A stretch of DNA of 8,150 nucleotides from Actinobacteria bacterium UBA7422 (GTDB taxonomy: Bacteria > Actinomycetota > Actinomycetes > S36-B12), in assembly GCA_002469525.1 (NCBI GenBank), contig DKME01000129.1, forward strand, positions 1 through 8,150, written 5' to 3'. The translations under genes and the position numbers were made by a program. How positions within the stretch are numbered: the first letter of the stretch is position 1; every line of letters begins with the position of its first letter. This document shows positions 1 through 5,361 of the stretch, piece after piece. Under the pieces are notes generated by a model, which saw nothing but the letters and a program-made list of their open reading frames with translations, was not told the origin of the DNA and ran no database searches.

Positions 1-81
1 TGACATTGGATTACTGGACATTGGCTTACTGGGCACTGGATTAACTGTGCGGATTTTGCCTCGGTTTTTGACCACTTTCAT
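1..81 (-). CDS. Possible N-terminal fragment of a minus-strand gene running off the left edge
   Basis: Reading the minus strand from an ATG at 81 gives 27 uninterrupted codons to the window edge. The peptide starts MKVVKNRGKIRTVNPVP and continues with a Ser/Pro/Met-rich stretch (SKPMS, SNPMS). It would be a basic, disordered N-terminus, and the 15-bp DNA repeat at 3-47 encodes its five-residue periodicity. There is no convincing Shine-Dalgarno sequence and no -10 hexamer at the leaderless position, so the start is weakly supported. The plus strand is also open here: frame 2 reads to a stop at 104-106 and could be the C-terminus of a gene entering from the left. No function can be assigned. 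Confidence 0.25.
   Translation of the reverse strand, partial: MKVVKNRGKIRTVNPVPSKPMSSNPMS
3..47. repeat. 15-bp imperfect tandem repeat, three units
   Basis: The units are ACATTGGATTACTGG (3-17), ACATTGGCTTACTGG (18-32) and GCACTGGATTAACTG (33-47). The first two differ at one base and the third is diverged. The array reaches almost to the left edge, so further copies may lie outside. A 15-bp period equals five codons, so it could be a coding repeat on either strand or an iterated binding site. Confidence 0.7.
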
Positions 82-133
82 GTCGAATTACCCGGTTCCC
101 CTCTAGCGTGATTGGATCCAATCCGCACAGTTA
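42..133. repeat. 14-bp inverted repeat TAACTGTGCGGATT / AATCCGCACAGTTA
   Basis: The arms at 42-55 and 120-133 are perfect reverse complements separated by 64 bp. A third, slightly diverged copy of the same sequence is at 306-320, with the core TGTGCGGATT at 310-319. The spacing is too long for a simple terminator hairpin, and no Ts follow either arm. It is better read as a repeated protein-binding site or the remnant of a small duplication. Confidence 0.6.
110..123. promoter_or_regulatory. 14-bp perfect palindrome GATTGGATCCAATC
   Basis: The sequence equals its own reverse complement over 14 bases. It lies about 30 bp upstream of the possible minus-strand start at 81 and overlaps copy 2 of the AATCCGCACA repeat (120-129). 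Its half ATTGGAT also occurs in the first unit of the tandem repeat at 3-17. A site for a dimeric repressor is the simplest reading, but no regulator is encoded next to it. Confidence 0.35.
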
Positions 134-331
134 GTAGAGCACGGCATGCTGAGCCATCTTTTGACCATGAACTGTCAATTCCCCCATGGAAACCGCGTAG
201 GAGCGCACAACCCCTCACACCGGAACGCAAGTATGCATATCTAGAGGCACTCAAAGGCTGCATTTGGCCCGCACACCAACGCAGTTAGACATAGCGTGAA
301 GACGGTTAATGTGCGGATTTCGACCCATCTT
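134..331. other. Non-coding stretch downstream of the flavin oxidase gene
   Basis: I find no convincing gene, tRNA or riboswitch here. On the minus strand, about 48 bp after the oxidase stop codon, there is a weak stem-loop at 258-284: CTGC pairs with GCAG, then TTGG with CCAA, with a small internal loop and an 8-nt apical loop. It has no T-tract, so its role as a terminator is doubtful. A 61-codon minus-strand reading frame (78-263) has no family resemblance and ends among the repeats, so it is not called. Confidence 0.5.
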
Positions 332-1453
332 TCATTCGCTTAATCGCCACTGCGTAACGGCTTGAGTGCCACCCATAGCGAGGTCGGCCGTAATCGCTCC
401 GATTGCCGGCACGTACTTGAATCCTTGACCAGAGCATGGCGAGCACACGGTGATCGGTCCTTGACGGTCAAGAATGAAATCTTCGTTGGCATCGGTGGTG
501 TAAATGCAGGTTGTTGAGTGTGCCGAGTTCGGGTCAAGACCGGGTAACCAATCTGTGACGTACTGCTGGGTTTCCTGCTCGTGTTGGGCGTTGACTTCAA
601 AACTGCGGTCTTCGAGGTCAAGCGGATCGAGTACGTTGTGGGGTGCAACTTTTACGCCTTCGCCAGGTGTCCACAGTCCATACCACATTGTGTCGTTCTG
701 TGGCTCTGAACTGATTCCGCGGTGAATGAAAGTGGGCCATAGATCAATATCGTCGAACTCTGGGTTCGGTGTGAAATGTGTTGGCTGTGCTCGCATTGGT
801 GTCAGTTGGCGCATATTGACCAAGCCTGCAACTAGGAGTGGAACCCATGCACCCGCTGCAACCACAACAGATTGAGTGCGAAATGTCTGGGTTGCGGTTT
901 CCACGAACGCGTTGTCGCCTTCAATTTTGATTTCGAGAACTTCAGTGTTGGGAAGGATTTCTCCGCCGAGTTTGACTATCTGTTTCCAGAGTGTGTCAAC
1001 GGTTCGCTGGGCGTACACCCTCCCGCCGTCCGGGCTAAAGAGCACGTGCGTGTCAAAAACCATTCCGGGCCAACGCTCTGAAGCCGCATCTGGGCTCATA
1101 CGAGTGGAGTCGAGATTATTGGTGTTAAGAACTTCTTCAATGTCAGCGATCACTTCTACAGGGCCGTGATCAACGTGACCGATCAATTCCAGCAGTGAAG
1201 TATCAGACTCGGCTTCAAGTTCACGCCACAACTGCAAGGCTGAAATACCGAGCGAGGTATACACCTCTTGCTGGTGACCCAAACGGAAAATGCGGGTCCC
1301 GCCGTGTGAACTACCAACTAAGTGCTTGCTTGTGAATTGTTCAATGAGTAACACACTGCGACCGCGCTTAGCGAGTTGCCATGCGGTCGCAGAACCCATT
1401 GCACCGCCGCCAACAACTATGTGGTCGAAGGCAAAATCCGATAGTCGGGGCAC
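332..1453 (-). CDS. FAD-dependent amine oxidase, monomeric sarcosine oxidase / N-methyltryptophan oxidase family
   Basis: A 373-residue flavoprotein, close to the family's usual 370-390. Enzymes of this family oxidise N-methyl or secondary amino acids with O2, releasing H2O2. The N-terminus has the FAD-binding Rossmann motif GGGAMG (15-20), ending in an acidic residue (Glu38). SSHGGTRIFR (48-57) supplies the two arginines that correspond to Arg49/Arg52 of Bacillus sarcosine oxidase. Lys268 in GVKVAPH matches the oxygen-activating lysine and His272 the active-site histidine. Cys316 in CIYTTD matches the cysteine that binds FAD covalently, and Lys346 lies in the GFKY motif near the C-terminus. 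The substrate cannot be told from sequence: sarcosine, N-methyltryptophan or another secondary amine are all possible. The start is a GTG with no Shine-Dalgarno sequence but a -10-like TAGCAT six bases before it. No signal peptide, so cytoplasmic. Confidence 0.88.
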   Translation of the reverse strand: MPRLSDFAFDHIVVGGGAMGSATAWQLAKRGRSVLLIEQFTSKHLVGSSHGGTRIFRLGHQQEVYTSLGISALQLWRELEAESDTSLLELIGHVDHGPVEVIADIEEVLNTNNLDSTRMSPDAASERWPGMVFDTHVLFSPDGGRVYAQRTVDTLWKQIVKLGGEILPNTEVLEIKIEGDNAFVETATQTFRTQSVVVAAGAWVPLLVAGLVNMRQLTPMRAQPTHFTPNPEFDDIDLWPTFIHRGISSEPQNDTMWYGLWTPGEGVKVAPHNVLDPLDLEDRSFEVNAQHEQETQQYVTDWLPGLDPNSAHSTTCIYTTDANEDFILDRQGPITVCSPCSGQGFKYVPAIGAITADLAMGGTQAVTQWRLSE

Positions 1454-1459
1454 GAGGTA

Positions 1460-1487
1460 ATGCTACGCAGTGGAGTAGTGTGCTCAA
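1460..1487 (-). promoter_or_regulatory. Leaderless promoter of the flavin oxidase gene
   Basis: On the minus strand, TAGCAT (1460-1465) fits the actinobacterial -10 consensus TANNNT. It is followed by six bases and then the GTG start. A -35-like TTGAGC sits at 1482-1487, 16 bp further up. Transcription would begin at or next to the start codon. The -35 element ends directly against the start codon of the divergent decarboxylase gene. Confidence 0.5.
1476..1481 (+). promoter_or_regulatory. -10-like hexamer TAGTGT of the acetolactate decarboxylase gene
   Basis: TAGTGT matches TANNNT and is separated from the ATG at 1488 by exactly six bases, the arrangement expected for a leaderless transcript. 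A GGAG at 1472-1475 lies 12 bases from the ATG, too far for an ordinary Shine-Dalgarno sequence. I see no clear -35 box. Confidence 0.45.
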
Positions 1488-2204
1488 ATGCATGATGACG
1501 TTCTGGCTGCCCATCGATACTCCAGTTTTAGTGAGATGGGTGAGGTGGTGCAGCCGCGGGGCGCGGGTGCGCTATTTCAAGGTGACTACTCAACGAGTGT
1601 GACAGTGGGAGACGAATTCGACGGGAGCCGACTTGGGCTCGGTGTGATGCACGATCTCGAAGGTGAAGTGGTGAGTCTGAACGGGGTCACCTGGGCTGTT
1701 CCAGTGGACGGGCAACCGCGCGTTGTTGCATCACATGAAGGGATTGCCTTTGGAATTGCAGCACGCGGGGGAGTTCAGCACAAAGTGGCAGTGAACGCTG
1801 GGGTAAGTCTGGAAAATCTTATTCACGTGGTGGATGCATACCTTGAAATTGCTCACGTGGATCACGAGCAAGTTGTGTGTGCAATTGAAATTGTGGGGAC
1901 CTTCACGGACGTGGTGCTTCGTACCGTGGCTGCGCCGACCTACGCCCACGAACCTCTGGCAGAAGTCATTGATCATGAAACACGATTTCCATTCGATGTC
2001 TGGAGCGGGTCGCTTGTCGGTTTCAGATTCCCAGACACAACAAGTGCAGACCTGATCCCCGGCCTGCACTTGCACGCAATCGCCCAAGACACCAACTCAG
2101 GCGGTCACGTTCGAGCGGCAACGACAGGGAAGGTTGTCATGCATCTGTGGGTTGACGAACTGCACCCATGGAAAAGCGGTTTGGCAACCTCACCGGGGTG
2201 TTAG
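1488..2204 (+). CDS. budA: Acetolactate decarboxylase
   Basis: A 238-residue protein of the AlsD/BudA family, which converts (S)-2-acetolactate to (R)-acetoin and CO2 and so diverts pyruvate-derived acetolactate from valine/leucine synthesis to acetoin. The family pattern is clear: FQGDYSTSVTVGDEF (30-44); LEGEVVSLNG (57-66), where Glu60 fits the conserved N-terminal metal ligand; Arg145 in VLRTV, the catalytic arginine; and GSLVGFRFP (174-182). The zinc histidines are His194 and His196 in GLHLH and His207 in GGHV. No signal peptide, so cytoplasmic. It probably shares a transcript with the secreted gene 9 bp downstream. No acetolactate synthase or acetoin reductase gene is in view. The ATG is chosen because the conserved domain begins near residue 10 and a -10-like hexamer is placed for leaderless expression. 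Confidence 0.87.
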   Translation: MHDDVLAAHRYSSFSEMGEVVQPRGAGALFQGDYSTSVTVGDEFDGSRLGLGVMHDLEGEVVSLNGVTWAVPVDGQPRVVASHEGIAFGIAARGGVQHKVAVNAGVSLENLIHVVDAYLEIAHVDHEQVVCAIEIVGTFTDVVLRTVAAPTYAHEPLAEVIDHETRFPFDVWSGSLVGFRFPDTTSADLIPGLHLHAIAQDTNSGGHVRAATTGKVVMHLWVDELHPWKSGLATSPGC

Positions 2205-2213
2205 GGTCAAGAG

Positions 2214-2738
2214 GTGCTTACAGGGAAAATTTATGGGAAATCGGTACTCGCAGCAGCATTAATTGTTTTCGCAGGATCGGGGCTCTCGGCTAACGCTCAC
2301 GCAATTATTGAACTTAACGGAGTCGACGCCGTGGCCGGCAAACGAAGTGACATGACCATGGAGATTCAACACGGCTGCACGGGATCCGGGACAGGTACCA
2401 TCCAAGTGATTGCCTACGTGGGCAAACCATGGGGCAAGATCACACCCAAAGAAGTTGACGGCTGGAAGTCTAAAGTGAAGCGCACGGCCAAAGGTGGCCA
2501 ACAAATAACCTGGGACAACCTCGGCGCGCCGCAGCCGTTTAATCAGCCGTTCTTTCTGCCCATGAACATTTCGTGGCCCAAGAAAAAAGGCACGTACTCC
2601 ATGAAAGTGACCCAAGTGTGCCCCGACGAAGTAATGGTGTGGGGAACGCCGGACGGACCAGCAACGGCCAACAAGCCTTCACCGCCGTTAACCCCGTTAC
2701 CTCAAGTGCAAGTCGTAGAAAAGGTCAAGGTTTCTTGA
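2214..2738 (+). CDS. Secreted YcnI-like (DUF1775) copper-binding protein
   Basis: A 174-residue protein with a signal peptide (basic start, hydrophobic 11-24, cleavage expected after Ala28 in SANA). The mature protein then begins with His29. In the YcnI/DUF1775 family this exposed N-terminal histidine binds copper as a single-histidine brace together with a Glu and a nearby Trp. Other family signatures are HGCTGSGTGTIQV (53-65), DGWK (82-85), the FFLPMNISWP strand (113-122) and a second cysteine, Cys136, that could pair with Cys55. The C-terminus (about 150-174) is proline-rich and lacks the membrane anchor common in this family, so the protein may be free or associated with the wall. YcnI genes usually sit beside copper genes such as copC/copD. 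Here the partner is acetolactate decarboxylase, which is unexpected. The start is GTG with a modest AGGG (2203-2206) overlapping the upstream stop. Confidence 0.78.
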   Translation: MLTGKIYGKSVLAAALIVFAGSGLSANAHAIIELNGVDAVAGKRSDMTMEIQHGCTGSGTGTIQVIAYVGKPWGKITPKEVDGWKSKVKRTAKGGQQITWDNLGAPQPFNQPFFLPMNISWPKKKGTYSMKVTQVCPDEVMVWGTPDGPATANKPSPPLTPLPQVQVVEKVKVS

Positions 2739-2739
2739 A

Positions 2740-2753
2740 TCGCTTTAGAGCGA
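2740..2753. terminator. Small stem-loop between convergent genes, possible weak terminator
   Basis: TCGCT (2740-2744) and AGCGA (2749-2753) form a 5-bp stem with a TTAG loop, exactly at the six-base junction between the two stop codons. The stem is short and has no T-tract, so if it acts as a bidirectional terminator it is weak. Confidence 0.25.
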
Positions 2754-3410
2754 GTTGATCCCAGAGATCACAAGGTAAATCGTGAGTAATGTGAACACGA
2801 CACCCATGATTATGAATTGCCGGTTCATGGTGAAAGTGTAAATTTTCGTCAGCAATTCTTTGCCAGGGTTTCCAAGTGCTGTTCGCAATAATGGCGGAAG
2901 AGTAAGCGCAGAGAGGGCGAGGGCAAAAACAAGTAATGTCACTGCTGCCTTGATCGGCCAGTCAACATTAGCCACCGCAATGTCGTGCATAGCGGGGATT
3001 ATCAAGATGAATGACGAGAAGTCTTTGATACTCAAAACAAAAGTGATTCCAAAGAAGTCGATGGGTGTGGCGCGGGTGACTCGGTGCTCGATACTCGCCC
3101 GTACTTTTGATTGCACTCCAGGGTGGGGAATGAAGAAGTAAATTGCGGCTGCACCAAGTAACGCAGCTGCGACAAGCCGGATTACTCCGTCGAGTAGGTC
3201 CGTACTGCTCCCAGTGGTGGGTAGCTGTGCGAACCCGAGCAGAAGGATGGTGACCGCAATGCCGAATGCAACTGCAGAGCCAAGGAAAGCGGCGAGAGCT
3301 TTCGTGCGCCAGGGGTCATTTCCCACGATTAAGAGTTGAAGCGCGAATAGCGAAGGAGTGAACGCTGCTCCGATCCCGAGCGGGATCACGGAAAACAACA
3401 GGTCGGCCAC
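2745..3410 (-). CDS. GAP-family (Sap, sulfolipid-1-addressing-like) six-helix membrane protein
   Basis: A 221-residue hydrophobic protein with six predicted membrane helices at about 5-28, 38-60, 73-95, 120-145, 152-175 and 196-217. A polar loop near 98-118 follows helix three, and an SIKDF motif (127-131) lies in helix four. This is the layout of the GAP/Sap family, distantly related to LysE exporters and found mostly in actinobacteria. Mycobacterial members have been linked to transport of cell-envelope glycolipids, but most are uncharacterised and the cargo here is unknown. The GTG start is the first possible start after an in-frame stop and gives the usual N-terminus. There is no Shine-Dalgarno sequence. 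TGAAAT lies six bases upstream, as at the leaderless genes, though it lacks the conserved A at position 2. It is transcribed alone and converges on the YcnI-like gene. Confidence 0.72.
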   Translation of the reverse strand: MADLLFSVIPLGIGAAFTPSLFALQLLIVGNDPWRTKALAAFLGSAVAFGIAVTILLLGFAQLPTTGSSTDLLDGVIRLVAAALLGAAAIYFFIPHPGVQSKVRASIEHRVTRATPIDFFGITFVLSIKDFSSFILIIPAMHDIAVANVDWPIKAAVTLLVFALALSALTLPPLLRTALGNPGKELLTKIYTFTMNRQFIIMGVVFTLLTIYLVISGINSL

Positions 3411-3446
3411 TGCGCTATTTCATCAGATGACACCGTTTGTACATCA

Positions 3447-3458
3447 ATGACCGGTCAT
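3447..3458. promoter_or_regulatory. 12-bp perfect palindrome ATGACCGGTCAT upstream of the GAP-family gene
   Basis: The palindrome sits 37 bp upstream of the GTG start of the GAP-family gene, near where a promoter would lie. TGACC/GGTCA half-sites are typical of operators bound by TetR-type dimers. No regulator gene is adjacent, so the binding protein would have to be encoded elsewhere. Confidence 0.35.
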
Positions 3459-3574
3459 GGTCGCGTTTCCAGGGCTATTGGGTGCCGTCACGAAGGTCAT
3501 AATCCCAATGCTTTGTTCCACAACCGAAATGCCAAGAGCGCAAGTGGTTGGTTCAGGACGCGAGTAAGTAATGC

Positions 3575-3614
3575 GTGAAGCCCCGTTACCAGTAGATCGG
3601 TGACGGGGCTTCAC
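3575..3614 (-). terminator. Strong hairpin terminator of the binding-protein operon
   Basis: GTGAAGCCCCGTTACC (3575-3590) pairs with GGTGACGGGGCTTCAC (3599-3614): a 16-bp stem with one G-T wobble and an 8-nt loop. It starts 21 bp past the stop codon of the small secreted protein gene on the minus strand. There is no long T-tract, which is common for actinobacterial terminators. It separates this operon from the GAP-family gene. Confidence 0.75.
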
Positions 3615-3635
3615 AATGTGAACGAGGCGTCTGTG

Positions 3636-4067
3636 TTACTTCTTTCGCGCCACGATCTGCAAGTTCAACTGGCGGTGGTCAACCTGCGTGTACGACAGAA
3701 CGAGCTCACCGTTCTCGGCAAGCTTGCCAACATAGGTTCCATAAAGGTCGGTTCCAGCGATGTAGTACTCGCTTTTACCGTCATAGGAACTGGTGAAGTA
3801 ACTGGTTAAGTGCATCGGGGTTTTTTTACTCCACTTGTCACCGACGTGGCGGCTTTGCCAGTATCCCTTAGCAACACCACCATGGACAGCCGTGATGACC
3901 ATGCGTTGCTGCCCGCCCTTGGCCTTCCCAGAGCCTTCATATCCACCATAGGTGCCAACCCAAGTTCCCTTGAGCTCTTGGGAGGTTGGGGCTGCAGTTG
4001 CTGTGGGAGCCACGAACGCGGTGGCTGCTAGAAACAGACTTGCAAGAATGGCGATTGTCTTTTTCAT
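3636..4067 (-). CDS. Small secreted protein of unknown function
   Basis: A 143-residue protein I do not recognise. Residues 1-26 are a classical signal peptide (MKK, hydrophobic core, TATAA). There is no lipobox cysteine and in fact no cysteine at all. The mature part (about 117 residues) is rich in Gly, Tyr, Thr and Lys with an alternating pattern that suggests beta strands: GTWVGTYGGY (34-43), MVITAVHGG (56-64), GTYVGKLAENGELVLSYTQ (110-128) and a final NLQIVARKK. The repeated GT-aromatic-VG pattern would suit a small beta-barrel or sandwich of the lipocalin or avidin kind, but that is only an impression. The ATG lies four bases after the stop of the solute-binding protein gene, so the two are probably translationally coupled and may work on the same ligand outside the cell. 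Confidence 0.75.
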   Translation of the reverse strand: MKKTIAILASLFLAATAFVAPTATAAPTSQELKGTWVGTYGGYEGSGKAKGGQQRMVITAVHGGVAKGYWQSRHVGDKWSKKTPMHLTSYFTSSYDGKSEYYIAGTDLYGTYVGKLAENGELVLSYTQVDHRQLNLQIVARKK

Positions 4068-4071
4068 CGTA

Positions 4072-5202
4072 CTACTTCTGGACCTGGTAGGTGCCGTTGT
4101 TGTCGACAGTCAAGATGTACACGGGAACCACTTCGCGATTACCGGTCTTTTTGTTGATCGTGGTCACACCGCTGGCACCCTTGTAGTTTTTTGTCTTCTT
4201 CAGTGAATTGAGGTTTGCGGCAAAGGAAGACTTGCCAGTTTTCTCCATAGTTTCAAAGAGCAGTTTTGCTTCGTCATAGGTGAAGATTCCCCAGACGCCA
4301 GGGGTCTTCTTGTATTTGCGTTCGTATTGTTTCACGAACTTTGCTGCTTTGGCACCTGGCATTTGACTTGCAGCTGGAATGCCACTGAAGGAACAGCGCT
4401 GTGATGCGGCGACGCCTGCTTGCGTGACGAATGCGGGATCAACGTTGGCGAGACCCATGAGGCATTTCGCAGAACTGTTGGATGCGCTGAGAATTGTTGC
4501 AATCTGTGAACCTTCTGGGTAGTAGGTGCTGCTGTAAATCAGGTCTGCACCTGTCGCAATTGCTTGAGTCACTTCACTTGTGAGATCGTTCGTTCCTTCT
4601 GGAACTGCAATCTCCGTGACGGTGACACCTTGGCCCTGTAATGAATTTTTTAGCCGATCTGCCATTCCTTGCGTATAGGTGGAAGGATCGACCAACATTG
4701 CGACGGACTTAACTCCAAGACCTGAGACGTAATCAAATTCAACCGGAGCGATTTGGTCGTTTTTCGGGTTAAGTGTCACGCCTTCGCCGTCAGTGTCATT
4801 ACTTGAGGTCATGTGCAGGGGCACGATTTTGGCCTTGAGGTACTCGCTGAGATTTATCACTCCAATTGAAGAGTTGTAGATTCCAATTACGGCTTTAGCC
4901 TTCGCTTTTTTTGCTTTCTTCACCGAGCTTAGGGCAAATGCCGGATCGCCTTTGTCGTCGATTGCGACGATTTTCACCATTTGGCCGTTGACACCGCCCT
5001 GAGCGTTGACCTGGTCTGCTGCCATTCGCACGCTGCGAAGCATGTCGGTTCCAAGTGAAGCCAGGTCTCCGGTCAGAGGTGCTTCAACGGCGATAATTAA
5101 CTTATTTGTCTTTTCCACAGACGAAGCAGCGGGAGCAACGAGTGCTGTGCTCCCCAAGGCGAGTGATGCCGCAACAACTGCGGTAATGGTGTGACGAAGC
5201 AT
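4072..5202 (-). CDS. Branched-chain amino acid-type (LivJ-like) extracellular solute-binding protein
   Basis: A 376-residue type I periplasmic-binding fold. Signal peptide 1-25 (cut near APAASS); then APLTGDLASLG (41-51), where strand 1 leads into the first ligand loop; NAQGGVNGQMVKIVAIDDKGDP (66-87), a LivJ hallmark; YNSSIGV (109-115) and HMTSSND (130-136) around the binding cleft; a second lobe from about 160; and YDEAKLL (309-315). The residues resemble those that hold the amino acid backbone in LivJ, but side-chain specificity cannot be read. Two cysteines, 247 and 270, could form a disulfide. Unusually for a Gram-positive binding protein it has no lipobox, so nothing visible anchors it. 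No LivH/M/G/F genes lie nearby. It is co-transcribed with the small secreted protein and divergent from a two-component system. Good Shine-Dalgarno AGAAGGA, four bases before the ATG. Confidence 0.88.
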   Translation of the reverse strand: MLRHTITAVVAASLALGSTALVAPAASSVEKTNKLIIAVEAPLTGDLASLGTDMLRSVRMAADQVNAQGGVNGQMVKIVAIDDKGDPAFALSSVKKAKKAKAKAVIGIYNSSIGVINLSEYLKAKIVPLHMTSSNDTDGEGVTLNPKNDQIAPVEFDYVSGLGVKSVAMLVDPSTYTQGMADRLKNSLQGQGVTVTEIAVPEGTNDLTSEVTQAIATGADLIYSSTYYPEGSQIATILSASNSSAKCLMGLANVDPAFVTQAGVAASQRCSFSGIPAASQMPGAKAAKFVKQYERKYKKTPGVWGIFTYDEAKLLFETMEKTGKSSFAANLNSLKKTKNYKGASGVTTINKKTGNREVVPVYILTVDNNGTYQVQK

Positions 5203-5206
5203 GAAT

Positions 5207-5213
5207 TCCTTCT
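5207..5213 (-). promoter_or_regulatory. Shine-Dalgarno sequence of the solute-binding protein gene
   Basis: AGAAGGA on the minus strand lies four bases upstream of the ATG. It fixes the start, and it contrasts with the SD-less starts of the oxidase, decarboxylase, GAP and response regulator genes in this window. Confidence 0.75.
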
Positions 5214-5270
5214 ACTTTCCTATTGATTGAAATGCAATTACAAGGAGTGTGTTCGAGGTTTGTGCTTGGC

Positions 5271-5293
5271 GCTACCGTGGAATCACGGTGAGC
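5271..5293. promoter_or_regulatory. Inverted repeat ACCGTG-GAAT-CACGGT in the divergent intergenic region
   Basis: ACCGTG (5274-5279) and CACGGT (5284-5289) are perfect reverse complements around a 4-bp centre. Flanking GCT (5271-5273) and AGC (5291-5293) extend the symmetry with one extra base. It lies between the binding-protein gene and the response regulator. A regulator operator, for example for the adjacent LuxR-type protein, is plausible. A hairpin in the leader RNA of the binding-protein gene is the alternative. Confidence 0.4.
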
Positions 5294-5322
5294 ACAGACT
5301 ACCGATTGGGCTAAGTTCCCCA

Positions 5323-5340
5323 GTTGTGAACCTGCACAAC
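5323..5340. promoter_or_regulatory. Inverted repeat GTTGTG-N6-CACAAC near the response regulator -35 region
   Basis: Two perfect 6-bp arms with a 6-bp spacer end 9 bp before the putative -10 hexamer at 5350-5355. The position overlaps where RNA polymerase would contact the -35 region. It is a candidate operator for autoregulation or for an unlinked regulator. Confidence 0.35.
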
Positions 5341-5349
5341 CAGCAGTTG

Positions 5350-5355
5350 GATACT
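5350..5355 (+). promoter_or_regulatory. -10-like hexamer GATACT of the two-component operon
   Basis: GATACT resembles TATACT and is six bases before the ATG at 5362, the same spacing as at the oxidase and decarboxylase genes. There is no Shine-Dalgarno sequence in front of this ATG. The closest -35-like sequence, TTGTGA at 5324-5329, is 20 bp away, longer than usual. Confidence 0.4.
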
Positions 5356-5361
5356 GAACCC

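Noticed and set aside
78..263. 61-codon minus-strand reading frame
   Set aside because: No family resemblance, no ribosome site, an Arg/Ser/Gly-rich composition typical of random frames, and it runs through the palindrome and repeats.
134..331. Search for a tRNA or small RNA gene
   Set aside because: No GGTTCGA-type T-loop, acceptor stem or strong hairpin with a T-tract could be found.
1826..1861. Two CACGTG motifs inside the decarboxylase gene
   Set aside because: They fall in coding sequence, on codons of ordinary residues (HVV, HVD), with no sign of regulatory use.
1731..2087. 118-codon minus-strand frame opposite the acetolactate decarboxylase gene
   Set aside because: Rich in Cys and His with no domain pattern. 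It is the shadow of a gene with clear catalytic residues on the other strand.
2259..2615. 118-codon minus-strand frame opposite the YcnI-like gene
   Set aside because: No recognisable domain, and the plus-strand gene has a signal peptide and family motifs.
5227..5361. N-terminal extension of the response regulator by 45 residues
   Set aside because: The extension has no receiver homology and runs over both inverted repeats. The receiver domain begins right at the ATG at 5362.
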